NCBI RefSeq assembly: GCF_000332075.2
Contig: NZ_ALVU02000001.1
Location: 930,001 to 994,000, forward strand
DNA from: Synechocystis sp. PCC 7509
GTDB lineage: Bacteria > Cyanobacteriota > Cyanobacteriia > Cyanobacteriales > Chroococcidiopsidaceae
DNA: 64,000 bases
Reading direction: 5' to 3'
Shown here: positions 44,158 through 53,070 of the stretch, in pieces
How the letters are laid out: each line of letters begins with the position of its first letter
How positions within the stretch are numbered: the first letter of the stretch is position 1
The notes under the pieces: generated by a model
What the model was told of the DNA's origin: nothing
The model's database searches: none
The model's input: only the letters and a program-made list of their open reading frames with translations
Made by a program: the position numbers and the translations under genes

Positions 44158-44409
44158 CTAATATCTTTCTACACTAGAACTAAATATTGGTTCGACACGA
44201 ATAGCCAAAATGCTGGCTGGACGCACTACCATGTACTCTCCCTGAACGTTTTTGATCGGTACACTAATAAATTCAGTTGAAGCTGACTTAGGCACAAGTT
44301 CGCCACTGTACCATTTTTGAAATTCCTGAATGTTACTAAAACGTATTTCTTCCCGGTGTCCACCTGCAATCATTAGGTGTACGACGTATTCGTTAGGAGT
44401 TCTGGGCAT
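44158..44409 (-). CDS. Small conserved cyanobacterial protein upstream of mltA
   Basis: This 83-aa soluble, probably beta-rich protein contains NEYVVHLMIAGGHREEIRFSNIQEFQKWY and GEYMVVRPASILAIRVEPIF. I recognise no named family. The 3-bp spacing to mltA suggests translational coupling. Confidence 0.7.
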   Translation of the reverse strand: MPRTPNEYVVHLMIAGGHREEIRFSNIQEFQKWYSGELVPKSASTEFISVPIKNVQGEYMVVRPASILAIRVEPIFSSSVERY

Positions 44410-44766
44410 ACAATCGAGTTACCTTATAGTGACGACTAGCTGTTAGTCAAGAGCAAGTTTACCTAAAAATATGAATTATTCAACCCAAGTCAAAGTTAGG
44501 ACTTGTTTTGACGACCCTGTTTAGTCAAACTTGTAACCAACAACGGCGATCGCGCATATGACAATAAATTAACCACAATTAGCGCAAAAAAGGCAACCTA
44601 AGAGTCAATTTTTATGGTAGTTGGTTGGTAAATAAAACTAGCGATTTTCATTTTTGCAGTCAGACAAACCGTCAGGGCAACTAGCAATTTCTTAGAATGT
44701 GACGTAGAGCTACTTCAAATTGTGCCAATTTAGGATAATGCCGTTACAAACTTTACTCGCTAAAAG
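44410..44766. other. Intergenic region with nothing recognised
   Basis: This 357-bp region lies between the 83-aa gene and the LpxB-like gene. It carries a HIP1-like site (GCGATCGCGC near 44550). I see no tRNA, no terminator with a clear T-run and no supported frame. Confidence 0.5.
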
Positions 44767-46005
44767 TTAATTATTTTGCTCAAATTGCTCGATCAAACAC
44801 TCGGCAATTCGCCGCGCTGCGCCAGGTTTTCCCATGCGTTTATAACCATTTTCGGCAATTTGCGCTAACTGCTCAGTATCAGTTAATAAAGTCTGTACCG
44901 CTTCCCCCGTTTGGTTTGGATGCTCTAATAAAATGAGCGATGACCCTAAATGACGGCTTTGGGCTTCGGCAAAACTATAGGTAAATTGCGGGCCATTACC
45001 AGGAAAGGCGATCGCCGGTTTGCCAAGTCCAACAAATTGTTCTGTTGCTGTCCCCGCCATGGCGATCGCAATGTCTGCTCTTGCCAAACACTCGTTATAA
45101 GCTGTTTGACTTAAAACAATTGAGGCATTTTTATAAGTGAAGGTTTGGTTATTTAATGAACAAAAACCTGCTTTGACGAGCATTTGAGCCAGAATTTCTA
45201 GATTGACTTGAGCGGAAATTGCCCCCAAAAATAACAAAGAGCGATCGCTAAAAACTTCTAGTAAGCTAAAAATTGCTACTAAAATTTGTTGCCAATTGGT
45301 GTAAACTTCCGGCACTCTAGAACCAGGAAGCAAAACAATACTCAATTGTGCTAGGGCAGATATTTGTAGAGGGTGGACGGGGATTAATCCATCCATCATC
45401 GGGTTGCCTAAGTCAAACACTGGGATACGCCATTTTTGCAACATTTTTGCAGTCATTTGATCTCTAGGAAAAACTGCTAAAGAACGAGGATTGCTCATTA
45501 GCCAGCGTTCCCAAGGTAAATAAATAGAACTATTCAACCCTAAAAAATTTGCCATGCGATTATTTTGGCGTAGATTTCCCAACCCATCGCGCACGTAGTA
45601 TTCCGATTTGGCTGTCCCCACAAAAGCATAGTTAGCACTGCTCCACCAAGCAAACAATAATGGTACGACATCTCCCACAGCTAAAATCTTGCCACCGCCA
45701 TCTTTTACCCAAGTACGCATAGCTTTGAGCTGAGTATAAGTTAGTTGCAATAAACCTCCTTGTAAGTCCCGTACCAATTGCCGCCCATCCATGTAAAGAA
45801 AACCACCCGAAGGCATAGCTTGCACAGAGCCAATCACCGGAATATCTGCCGCAAAGTATGCTCTCCCTTCACCAACTAGGGGCAGGGCCGAAATATTGAG
45901 TTTCTTCGAGATTTGGCTTAGTTCCTGTAAAATACGCACAGCAACTATATCCTCTCCATGACCATTACTGAGGCAAAGTAATCGAAATTCAGACTTGTTG
46001 GACAT
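44767..46005 (-). CDS. Lipid-A-disaccharide synthase-related protein (TIGR03492 type)
   Basis: This 412-aa GT-B fold protein is distantly related to LpxB. It has LLCLSNGHGEDIVAVRILQELSQ near the start, KILAVGDVVPLLFAWWSS, VLLPGSRVPEVYTNW (the LPGSR motif) and AMAGTATEQFVGLGKPAIAFPGNGPQFTYSFAEAQ (the nucleotide-sugar site). This subfamily is found in cyanobacteria and plants in addition to true LpxB. Its product is not established. MSNKSEF at 46005 is the likely start; three extra codons are open. Confidence 0.87.
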   Translation of the reverse strand: MSNKSEFRLLCLSNGHGEDIVAVRILQELSQISKKLNISALPLVGEGRAYFAADIPVIGSVQAMPSGGFLYMDGRQLVRDLQGGLLQLTYTQLKAMRTWVKDGGGKILAVGDVVPLLFAWWSSANYAFVGTAKSEYYVRDGLGNLRQNNRMANFLGLNSSIYLPWERWLMSNPRSLAVFPRDQMTAKMLQKWRIPVFDLGNPMMDGLIPVHPLQISALAQLSIVLLPGSRVPEVYTNWQQILVAIFSLLEVFSDRSLLFLGAISAQVNLEILAQMLVKAGFCSLNNQTFTYKNASIVLSQTAYNECLARADIAIAMAGTATEQFVGLGKPAIAFPGNGPQFTYSFAEAQSRHLGSSLILLEHPNQTGEAVQTLLTDTEQLAQIAENGYKRMGKPGAARRIAECLIEQFEQNN

Positions 46006-46143
46006 GAAAACCAATAAAAAAGGTTTGGGTTGAATACTAAATTTAATCTACGCTTTTAGAGCGATTAGACCGATGGCGATCGCATCATACGTTTAATTGA
46101 GCAAAAATTTCTCCTTAAGCAATGATATTTTTACATTAATTTT

Positions 46144-48000
46144 ATGTGTGTTTTTTATCTTAAACTTGTTGTCTTGGCAGTTATTTTTAACTTAAATGTA
46201 TACTGTGTAGGTGCGACAACGTTACCAGAAATGCTGAGGCAGCAAAGAGATAGTAAGGCCCCAGAAAGCGATTTATTTATTTTGGCTACTGATGTCCAGA
46301 TAATAGGCGCAAAGGCAGAATTAACAGAAATTGTCCGCAATGTGATTTCTACGCGTCAGGGGAGCGATACAAGCAACCGCCAGTTGCAAGCAGACATTAA
46401 AGCAATTTTAGCTACGGGTTTATTTGTGAGCGCCCAAGCAAATACTACTAGCAACGCCACGGGAATAGATGTAGTAATTACTGTAGAGCCAATAATTGTC
46501 ACAGCTATTGCCAGCCCCAATGCTAACGTTCTACCAGCAAATATCACCTTAAAACTATTTCAAACCCAGTTTGGCAAGGAGATTAGCTTAGAGGCTATCA
46601 ATCAAAGCCGAGCAGAAATTGACAAGTGGTATACCGAAAATGGCTATGTAGCAGCAAAAGTATTAGCAATAAATCCAAGTCCCGATGGAGTGCTAACTAT
46701 AGACGTAGCAGAAGGAATTGTCAGCAATGTTAAATTCCGCTTTTTGAATCGCGATGGCGATCCTACAGACTCAAAAGGAAACTTGATTAAAAGCCGGACA
46801 ACTACAGAATTTTTGCGCCGCGAAGTTAGAGTAAAACCGGGGGATGTAGTCAAAAGTCGCACGATCGAACAAGATTTGCGGCAGTTGTATCAACTAGGAT
46901 TATTTAGAACCGTTAATGTGGCTTTAGTAGGCGCAGGTGAGCAAGTTGAAGTCATTTATGACTTGACAGAGAAACCTGCTCGCAGCGTCAGCCCTGGGGG
47001 TGGTTATGATGACGATACAGGGATTTACGGCACAATCGAATATCAAGACTTTAATCTGAGCGGCATTAATAATTCTATAGATGTAGATTTGCAATTTAGC
47101 CGCCGCGACTTACAATTTGCTACTACTTTTACAAGTCCTTACCGCGCTAGCGAACCCGATCTTCCAGGTTATGAAGTGACTGTATTTCGTCGCCGGGGAA
47201 CTTCGCCGACTTTTGATAGCGATATTGATTTAGCTAATGGTAGTAATCCCCGTGAAGGACGCTATGGCGGCGGTTTTATCCTCAATAAACCTATTGATGA
47301 GTGGCAAACATCTTTGGGGTTAAATTATACCCGTATTAGTATCCGCGATCGCGATGGTAATATTTCCCCCATTGATGAATTAGGCAATCAGCTTTCTTTT
47401 AGTGGTAAAGGAATTGACGATCTGACAATAGTATCAGTTAGCGCCATCAAAGACGATCGCAACGATCGCAGTAATCCGACGCAAGGATCAATTGTTAGCC
47501 TAAGTACCGAGCAATCAATCCCGATTGGGAGAGGTGATATTACAATGAATCGCCTACAAGCAAACTACATTCAATACTTTCCGGTACAGATACTTGGACA
47601 AAGAAATATAGAGGTTTTAGCCTTTAATCTCCAAGGTGGCACTATTATCGGCGATTTGCCACCCTATGAAGCTTTCAACTTAGGTGGACTTGATTCAGTT
47701 AGAGCTTATGGAGGTTCGGAAGTTGGTAGCGGACGCTCTTATGTTTTAGCCTCGGCGGAGTACCGCTTTTTGATTTTTCAACCCGTAGGCGGCGTACTAT
47801 TTGCAGATTTTGCCACAGATTTGGGTTCGGGCGACACGGTGTTAGGAGAACCTGCGGTAGTTCGAGGTAAACCAGGTACGGGCTTTTCCTATGGTGCGGG
47901 CTTGCGGGTAGAATCGCCTATAGGTTTATTGCGAGCAGATTTTGGCATTAATGACAGAGGCGAAAGTCAGGTACAGTTTGGAATTGGACAAAGATTTTAG
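46144..48000 (+). CDS. Omp85-family outer-membrane protein (BamA/TamA/ShlB-like)
   Basis: This 618-aa protein has an N-terminal signal sequence, POTRA domains (about residues 45-120, 120-195 and 195-285; [17 protein letters not shown] is a typical POTRA helix-strand), and a 16-strand beta barrel from about 290 ending in Phe (QFGIGQRF). [20 protein letters not shown] carries the VRGY/F-like loop-6 motif, here VRAY. It inserts or exports outer-membrane proteins, or acts as a two-partner secretion pore. It is shorter than canonical cyanobacterial Omp85 and probably a paralogue. It precedes the kinase gene by 50 bp. Confidence 0.87.
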   Translation: MCVFYLKLVVLAVIFNLNVYCVGATTLPEMLRQQRDSKAPESDLFILATDVQIIGAKAELTEIVRNVISTRQGSDTSNRQLQADIKAILATGLFVSAQANTTSNATGIDVVITVEPIIVTAIASPNANVLPANITLKLFQTQFGKEISLEAINQSRAEIDKWYTENGYVAAKVLAINPSPDGVLTIDVAEGIVSNVKFRFLNRDGDPTDSKGNLIKSRTTTEFLRREVRVKPGDVVKSRTIEQDLRQLYQLGLFRTVNVALVGAGEQVEVIYDLTEKPARSVSPGGGYDDDTGIYGTIEYQDFNLSGINNSIDVDLQFSRRDLQFATTFTSPYRASEPDLPGYEVTVFRRRGTSPTFDSDIDLANGSNPREGRYGGGFILNKPIDEWQTSLGLNYTRISIRDRDGNISPIDELGNQLSFSGKGIDDLTIVSVSAIKDDRNDRSNPTQGSIVSLSTEQSIPIGRGDITMNRLQANYIQYFPVQILGQRNIEVLAFNLQGGTIIGDLPPYEAFNLGGLDSVRAYGGSEVGSGRSYVLASAEYRFLIFQPVGGVLFADFATDLGSGDTVLGEPAVVRGKPGTGFSYGAGLRVESPIGLLRADFGINDRGESQVQFGIGQRF

Positions 48001-48050
48001 CGGCACCGAAGGCGATGAAGCTAAAATGCAGAGAGCATAAAATTGAAAAC

Positions 48051-49523
48051 ATGATAGCTGGCAAAACATTACAGGGCGGAAAATATACCTTAGAGCAAGA
48101 ACTAGGGCGCGGTGGTTTTGGCATTACGTTCAAAGCTACTCATCGTTATCTAAATCAAGTCGTGGTAATTAAAACCCTGAATGAGTCTTTGCGGCGCGAG
48201 GCGCAATTTGCCAAGTTTCAAAGTCAGTTTCAAGATGAAGCAAGAAGACTCGCTACTTGTGTACATCCAAATATTGTGCGCGTCAGTGACTTTTTTATTG
48301 AAGATGGTTTGCCCTACATGGTCATGGATTACATACCAGGGGCAACTTTAGACTTGGTAGTATTTCCCGATCAACCACTTCTTGAAACCAAGGCGATTCA
48401 CTATATTCAGCAAATTGGCGCAGCGTTGCAGGTAGTACATCAAAATAATTTGCTGCATCGGGATATCAAGCCGCAAAATATAATTCTGCGCCAAGGTACA
48501 GAGGAAGTTGTTTTAATTGATTTTGGCATTGCTCGTGAATTTACCCCTGGTTCAACTCAAACTCATACAGGGATGGTGTCGGAAGGTTACGCGCCCATTG
48601 AACAGTATCTCTACCAAGCCCCCCGCACGCCTGCCACCGATGTCTACGGGTTGGCAGCAACAATGTATGCCTTACTTACTGCGCGAGTTCCGGTGGCGGC
48701 TTCTTTGCGCGATCGCCTGCCGCTACCTGCTCCCGTTGACTTGCAACCTCAATTAAGCAAGTCCTTAAGTCAAGCTGTAATGCGTGGTATGGCGGTAGAA
48801 GCAAAGTTTCGTCCTGCCACTATCTCCGAATGGTTGGCACTGCTTCCCGCCGTTACTAAGGCTATTCCTGTGACTCCTGTACAGACACTAGCAACGGTAG
48901 CTTTAATTCCCCAGCACTACAAAAAACCCGATCGCCTAGTACCGCCACCTAGAACGATTCCGGCGGTCAAAAAACGCCCTTTTCCTTGGTTATTAATTGG
49001 CGGTGGTGTTGCCTTGGCATCAATAGCGGGAGTAGCTTTAAGTCAGGTTTTATCCAACTACTTGCAGCAACCCAACTCTGTACCTGTTGTCATACCTTCG
49101 CCAGAAGTTCGCGAGACGACACCGCCGCCAGTAGAAGCTAGTCCGACACCAGTTTTAGAACCAACACCGGATACAAAGCCAACAACTCAAAATTCGCCTA
49201 CGCCAGATGTTAGTCCTTCTCCTGACGTTACCGATTCACCCATTCCTAGCGATACGGTTTCCCCTGCGGTGCGACAAAAGTGGCGGGAAATCCGCCGTAG
49301 GCGATCGCTTTCTCCAACTCCTTTAGAATCTCCAACTCCTACTATTTCTCCAACTCCTACTGTTTCTCCCACTCCTATTAATGAAAATCCTGATGTAGTT
49401 GTACCTACAGAAGAAATGTCCCCCTTTCCTACGCCAGAAATAACGGACGAATCAGAGGATAATTCTGGGCGGCAAAAACCAGACAAGGAAGAAAAGGCAG
49501 AACGCCAAGATAAGGACGACTAA
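48051..49523 (+). CDS. Serine/threonine protein kinase with one membrane helix and Pro/Thr/Ser-rich tail
   Basis: From [10 protein letters not shown] at 48051 the protein has 490 aa. The Hanks kinase domain (about 12-265) has the glycine loop GRGGFG (19-24), the ATP-binding Lys K41, the catalytic HRDIKPQN (D138), DFG at D157, and EGYAPIEQY in place of APE, as in many cyanobacterial kinases. One membrane helix (about 308-330) is followed by a 160-residue tail full of SPTP repeats, which would lie in the periplasm. Twelve upstream codons are open but atypical. It is near the Omp85 gene and may sense or regulate the envelope. Confidence 0.92.
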   Translation: MIAGKTLQGGKYTLEQELGRGGFGITFKATHRYLNQVVVIKTLNESLRREAQFAKFQSQFQDEARRLATCVHPNIVRVSDFFIEDGLPYMVMDYIPGATLDLVVFPDQPLLETKAIHYIQQIGAALQVVHQNNLLHRDIKPQNIILRQGTEEVVLIDFGIAREFTPGSTQTHTGMVSEGYAPIEQYLYQAPRTPATDVYGLAATMYALLTARVPVAASLRDRLPLPAPVDLQPQLSKSLSQAVMRGMAVEAKFRPATISEWLALLPAVTKAIPVTPVQTLATVALIPQHYKKPDRLVPPPRTIPAVKKRPFPWLLIGGGVALASIAGVALSQVLSNYLQQPNSVPVVIPSPEVRETTPPPVEASPTPVLEPTPDTKPTTQNSPTPDVSPSPDVTDSPIPSDTVSPAVRQKWREIRRRRSLSPTPLESPTPTISPTPTVSPTPINENPDVVVPTEEMSPFPTPEITDESEDNSGRQKPDKEEKAERQDKDD

Positions 49524-50360
49524 CTACTCATCTTGGGTAAAATAGCGATCTAAGAAATTAAGAGCATGGTTGCGAAGTTCGTAATATTCTTTTGAGTTTC
49601 TCATTGAGGCGCGATCGCGCGGATGATCGAAAGGTACATCTAATATCTCCCCAATAGTTGCTTCGGGTCCATTAGTCATAAGGACAATGCGATCGCTCAT
49701 ATAAATTGCTTCATCAACATCGTGGGTAATCATCATCACCGCTTGGCGCTGGTTTTCCCAAATATCTAATACTTGTCTTTGCAATTTGCCACGAGTTAAA
49801 GCGTCTAATGCCCCAAAAGGTTCGTCCATCAATAGCATTTTTGGGCGAGTTGCTAAAGCTCTAGCAATGCCTACTCTTTGCTTCATGCCACCGGAGATTT
49901 CATCGGGGTATTTATCCGCCGCCGCGTTTAAATTCACCATCGCAATATGTTCGTTAACGATGCTAATTTTTTCAGGTCGAGTGGCTTTTTTTAATACTTC
50001 ATCTACCGCTAGTCTGATATTTTCTCGCACAGTTAACCAAGGCAACAGCGAGTATTGTTGAAATACCATCATCCTCTCTGCGCCGGGTTTGCGAATGGCT
50101 TTCCCTTCTAAAGTTACTAAGCCAGACGTTGCTTTTTCCAGTCCCGCGACAATTTTTAGTAAGGTAGATTTGCCACAGCCAGAATGACCAATTACTGAGA
50201 TAAATTCATTTTCTTTGATAGTTAAATTGATACCGTTTAAAACTACGGTTTCTTTGCCATCGGGAGCGGGGTAAGATTTGATCAGATTTTCTACTACTAA
50301 AAATTCTCCCCTATCGAAGATCGAGCGATCGCTATTTTTTGTCGATGATAATTGGCTCAT
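49524..50360 (-). CDS. ABC transporter ATP-binding protein, NrtD/CynD/SsuB type
   Basis: This 278-aa protein has Walker A GHSGCGKST, the signature ISGGMKQRVGIARAL, Walker B MLLMDEPFGALD and the H-loop THDVDEA. It belongs to the nitrate/cyanate/taurine ATPase group. The frame is open to 50534, but that would overlap the substrate-binding gene; MSQLSSTKNSD at 50360 leaves 13 bp. It is the last gene of the permease, binding protein, ATPase operon. The substrate is probably a small nitrogen or carbon anion; sequence does not decide. Confidence 0.9.
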   Translation of the reverse strand: MSQLSSTKNSDRSIFDRGEFLVVENLIKSYPAPDGKETVVLNGINLTIKENEFISVIGHSGCGKSTLLKIVAGLEKATSGLVTLEGKAIRKPGAERMMVFQQYSLLPWLTVRENIRLAVDEVLKKATRPEKISIVNEHIAMVNLNAAADKYPDEISGGMKQRVGIARALATRPKMLLMDEPFGALDALTRGKLQRQVLDIWENQRQAVMMITHDVDEAIYMSDRIVLMTNGPEATIGEILDVPFDHPRDRASMRNSKEYYELRNHALNFLDRYFTQDE

Positions 50361-50373
50361 ATTTACCTCTAAT

Positions 50374-51786
50374 TTACGAAAAGTAGAAAGATTTGGGGCG
50401 ATTAGCACGAATTTCAAAACTGTTGAGATAACCAACGGGATCGCTAGGATCGAAGGCTTTGTTATCAATAAATAACTCAGCCCTTTCAATTTTGTAGTTA
50501 TCTTTGGGGCATTCGATACCCATTTCCCCGGCAATTTCGCGGTAAAGATCGGTTCGCCAAGCTTTACGGGCTACAGTTTCAGCATCCTTGGGAACGGTGG
50601 GTATTTGACCCCACCGCGCTGCTTGAGTCATTAACCAAATACTTTCGGACTGCCATAAAAAAGTAGAATGATCGCCGGGGATTTTAGCTAAATTATCCGG
50701 CAAGTCGAAGAAAATAGTTGTATTAGGCGATCGCACTGTCCGAGCTTTGCCATCAAAACCGCCGTAGTTATAATTTCCTACAATCGCCGCGCTAGTTAAG
50801 GTTGGTTTAGCGCCTGTATAAGACTTTTGAGCGATAATTTTGGCGATTTCCGGGCGATTTTCGGCTTTGCTGCAATACTGACAAGCTTCAATCATTGCCT
50901 TAACTAGCGAACGATAAGTTTTTGGGTTTTCATCGATAAAAGACTCCATTACCGCTAGTAACCTATCTGGATGTCCTTCCCAAATCTCTCTACCTTGGGC
51001 AAAAGTAAACCCAATGCCTTCATTACCGCTAATTGCCCGTGTATTCCAAGGTTCGGCTACCATATAAGCTTGCATCGCCCCAATTCGCATATTTACAAGC
51101 ATTTGTGGCGGTGGGACAATAATTACCCTAAATTCCGCAAAAGGATCTACCCCGGCGGCGGCGGATAGGTAGCGGACAAAATACTCATAAATAGCCGAAC
51201 TCAATACCACCGCCCAAACTCTTTTTTCGGGGGGAATGTTATCAAAATAGCGGCGAAAATCTCGTCCAAATTCCTCTAAATTGCCGTTATACTCCCGCCA
51301 AGGACGCAACCCCGATTCCCACATTGCCCTATTCATGGTTAAGGCGTTACCGTGACGGTGAATTGTCATCGCCGCACACAAAGGGGCTTGTCTTGCGCCT
51401 TCAGCACCGTCTCTAGCATTAGTTACCGCTCCACACACTACCGGGGCAGCATCCAAGCGTCCGAAAATTATCCCATCGCGCGATGTTCCCCAACTTGCTT
51501 CTCGACTCAAAGTTACATTCAAGCCATACTTACGAAAAAAGCCTTTTTCCCAAGCAACCGCAAAGGGGGCGCAATCGTTTACAGGTACATAGCCAACAGT
51601 GATATTTGGTTTTTCTAGAGTTTTTGAATCTACAACGGGTTCTATAGCTAAAGCAGCTTCTGACAGCCCTTGAGGAGCGCGATTGGCATTGATAGCACAG
51701 GAGGAAACCGCCATACTCGCCGCCGTCGCCCCGATGCCTTTAATGACACTCCGGCGACTCCAACTGTTTTGGTAATTATCGTTCAT
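50374..51786 (-). CDS. ABC transporter substrate-binding protein, NrtA/CmpA/CynA family
   Basis: This 470-aa protein has a twin-arginine-like leader (NSWSRRSVIKGIGATAASMAVSSC), where the Cys in VSSCA may be a lipobox, giving a membrane-anchored lipoprotein. The mature part has NITVGYVPVNDCAPFAVAWEKGFFRKYGL and YMVAEPWNTRAISGNEGIGFTFAQGREIWEGHPDR, the NrtA-family blocks. Known members bind nitrate/nitrite, bicarbonate or cyanate. The three-gene set without an NrtC-type fused ATPase most resembles cyanate/nitrite CynABD, but no cynS is present. Confidence 0.9.
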   Translation of the reverse strand: MNDNYQNSWSRRSVIKGIGATAASMAVSSCAINANRAPQGLSEAALAIEPVVDSKTLEKPNITVGYVPVNDCAPFAVAWEKGFFRKYGLNVTLSREASWGTSRDGIIFGRLDAAPVVCGAVTNARDGAEGARQAPLCAAMTIHRHGNALTMNRAMWESGLRPWREYNGNLEEFGRDFRRYFDNIPPEKRVWAVVLSSAIYEYFVRYLSAAAGVDPFAEFRVIIVPPPQMLVNMRIGAMQAYMVAEPWNTRAISGNEGIGFTFAQGREIWEGHPDRLLAVMESFIDENPKTYRSLVKAMIEACQYCSKAENRPEIAKIIAQKSYTGAKPTLTSAAIVGNYNYGGFDGKARTVRSPNTTIFFDLPDNLAKIPGDHSTFLWQSESIWLMTQAARWGQIPTVPKDAETVARKAWRTDLYREIAGEMGIECPKDNYKIERAELFIDNKAFDPSDPVGYLNSFEIRANRPKSFYFS

Positions 51787-51810
51787 ATTTAGTTGCTGAA
51801 TAGTATTTTA

Positions 51811-51841
51811 TGTAGAGACGTTGCAGTGCAACATCTCCACA
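51811..51841. repeat. Palindrome, family B copy 3, inside the ABC operon
   Basis: TGTAGAGACGTTGCA and an imperfect partner TGCAACATCTCCACA flank one G. Two base changes would still pair as G-U in RNA. It lies in the 58-bp gap between the permease and binding-protein genes and could stabilise one part of the mRNA. Confidence 0.7.
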
Positions 51842-51844
51842 TTT

Positions 51845-52690
51845 TTAAGAAGTTTTTGGGCGATGAGTAACGAAAGTTTCTATTTTGCCTACAGCATAAT
51901 CAAGCACTAACCCAGTGATGCCAATTACTAATACTGCCAAAAATACCGAACTTAAGTTTAAACGACTCCATTCATCCCACACAAAAAAGCCAATTCCTAC
52001 ACCACCAGTCAGCATCTCAACGGCAACAATTACTAGCCAAGCAATCCCTAGACTAATTCGCAATCCTGTGAAAATGTAAGGTAGGCTTGCAGGTAAAATT
52101 ATTTTAGTAATTTGTCTCCATCGCGGCATTTCCAACACTCGCGCCACATCTAAATAATCTTTGTTGACGCTAGAAACGCCCAAAGCCGTGTTGATAATTG
52201 TCGGCCACAAGGAGGTAATGAAAATTACAAAAATCGCTGAAGGATCGGCTAAGTTGAAAATTGCTAGAGAAATAGGCAACCAAGCTAAAGGAGATACAGG
52301 TTTAAATATTTGAATAATCGGATTAAGGGCAAGTAGTGCTTGCTTGGACATTCCAATTAAAAATCCTACAGGAATAGCGACTAAAGCACCCAAGGCAAAA
52401 CCAATTAATACTCGCCGCAAACTGGCTAGTAATAACCAACCTAAGCCCAAGTTTCCGGGACCGCGACGATAGAAAGGATTTAAAATATAGTCTAAGTTTT
52501 CTACAAAGGCTTGGGCAGGAGTGGGCATTAAGTCTGTTAAAAAAGTTGCCACAAACCACCAGAGGATAATTACCCCCAAAAAACCCGCCAGAGGTAGTAA
52601 AATTGCTTCTTTGATAATTGCAGGTTTAGTCCGTTTCCAGGCAAGTTGTCCAGCAACCGCAAGGGCTGCAAGATTAAACTGTATTAGCAT
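51845..52690 (-). CDS. ABC transporter permease, NrtB/CynB/SsuC type
   Basis: This 281-aa membrane protein has about six helices and the BPD permease EAA-type loop LEMPRWRQITKIILPASLPYIFTGLRISLGIAW (about 185-217). The start at 52690 (MLIQFNLAAL) is set by GAGGAG 6 bp upstream; an upstream ATG adds 11 residues. It is the first gene of the operon. In S. elongatus the order is binding protein, permease, ATPase, so the order here (permease, binding protein, ATPase) is different. Confidence 0.92.
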   Translation of the reverse strand: MLIQFNLAALAVAGQLAWKRTKPAIIKEAILLPLAGFLGVIILWWFVATFLTDLMPTPAQAFVENLDYILNPFYRRGPGNLGLGWLLLASLRRVLIGFALGALVAIPVGFLIGMSKQALLALNPIIQIFKPVSPLAWLPISLAIFNLADPSAIFVIFITSLWPTIINTALGVSSVNKDYLDVARVLEMPRWRQITKIILPASLPYIFTGLRISLGIAWLVIVAVEMLTGGVGIGFFVWDEWSRLNLSSVFLAVLVIGITGLVLDYAVGKIETFVTHRPKTS

Positions 52691-52989
52691 TTGATACTCC
52701 TCAGAAATAGAGAGTAGGTACAACGGACGTGAGTAATACCAACTAGGAATACTGACGAGTTCAAATCATTTTATAAAAATGCCTTGAATGTCTAATTTTC
52801 CCCCAATGCCGACGAAGTTAGCTGACGGGCTAGGACTGAGAGATGTCCATCTGCTTAAATACAGATACGCCCCAAACTGTGGTTCCTCCGTTCTATCCTT
52901 GTGTTGTTTAAAAAGATAGATTTGGCTACTTTACTCAAATTTCTCAAAATATAGCCTAGATTTTTTTGATAGTCAATATTTCCCAAGGA

Positions 52990-53017
52990 GTAGGGGCGCA
53001 ATGCATTGCGCCCCTAC
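52990..53017. repeat. 28-bp perfect palindrome, family A copy 2
   Basis: It is identical in all 28 positions to 879-906. It lies 54 bp before the tex start, in the 380-bp divergent gap (52691-53070) between the ABC permease and tex, where it would be transcribed into the tex leader if the promoter is upstream. I see no gene in the rest of the gap. Confidence 0.8.
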
Positions 53018-53070
53018 TGATTTTTGGCTTTATCCGTTAGCTTATATATTCAATTATTTTAGATTTACTT

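Noticed and set aside
49140-49380. Repeated CTCCAACTCCT-like units as a possible CRISPR or tandem-repeat locus
   Set aside because: They encode the SPTP-rich tail of the kinase in frame; spacing and composition are those of a coding repeat.
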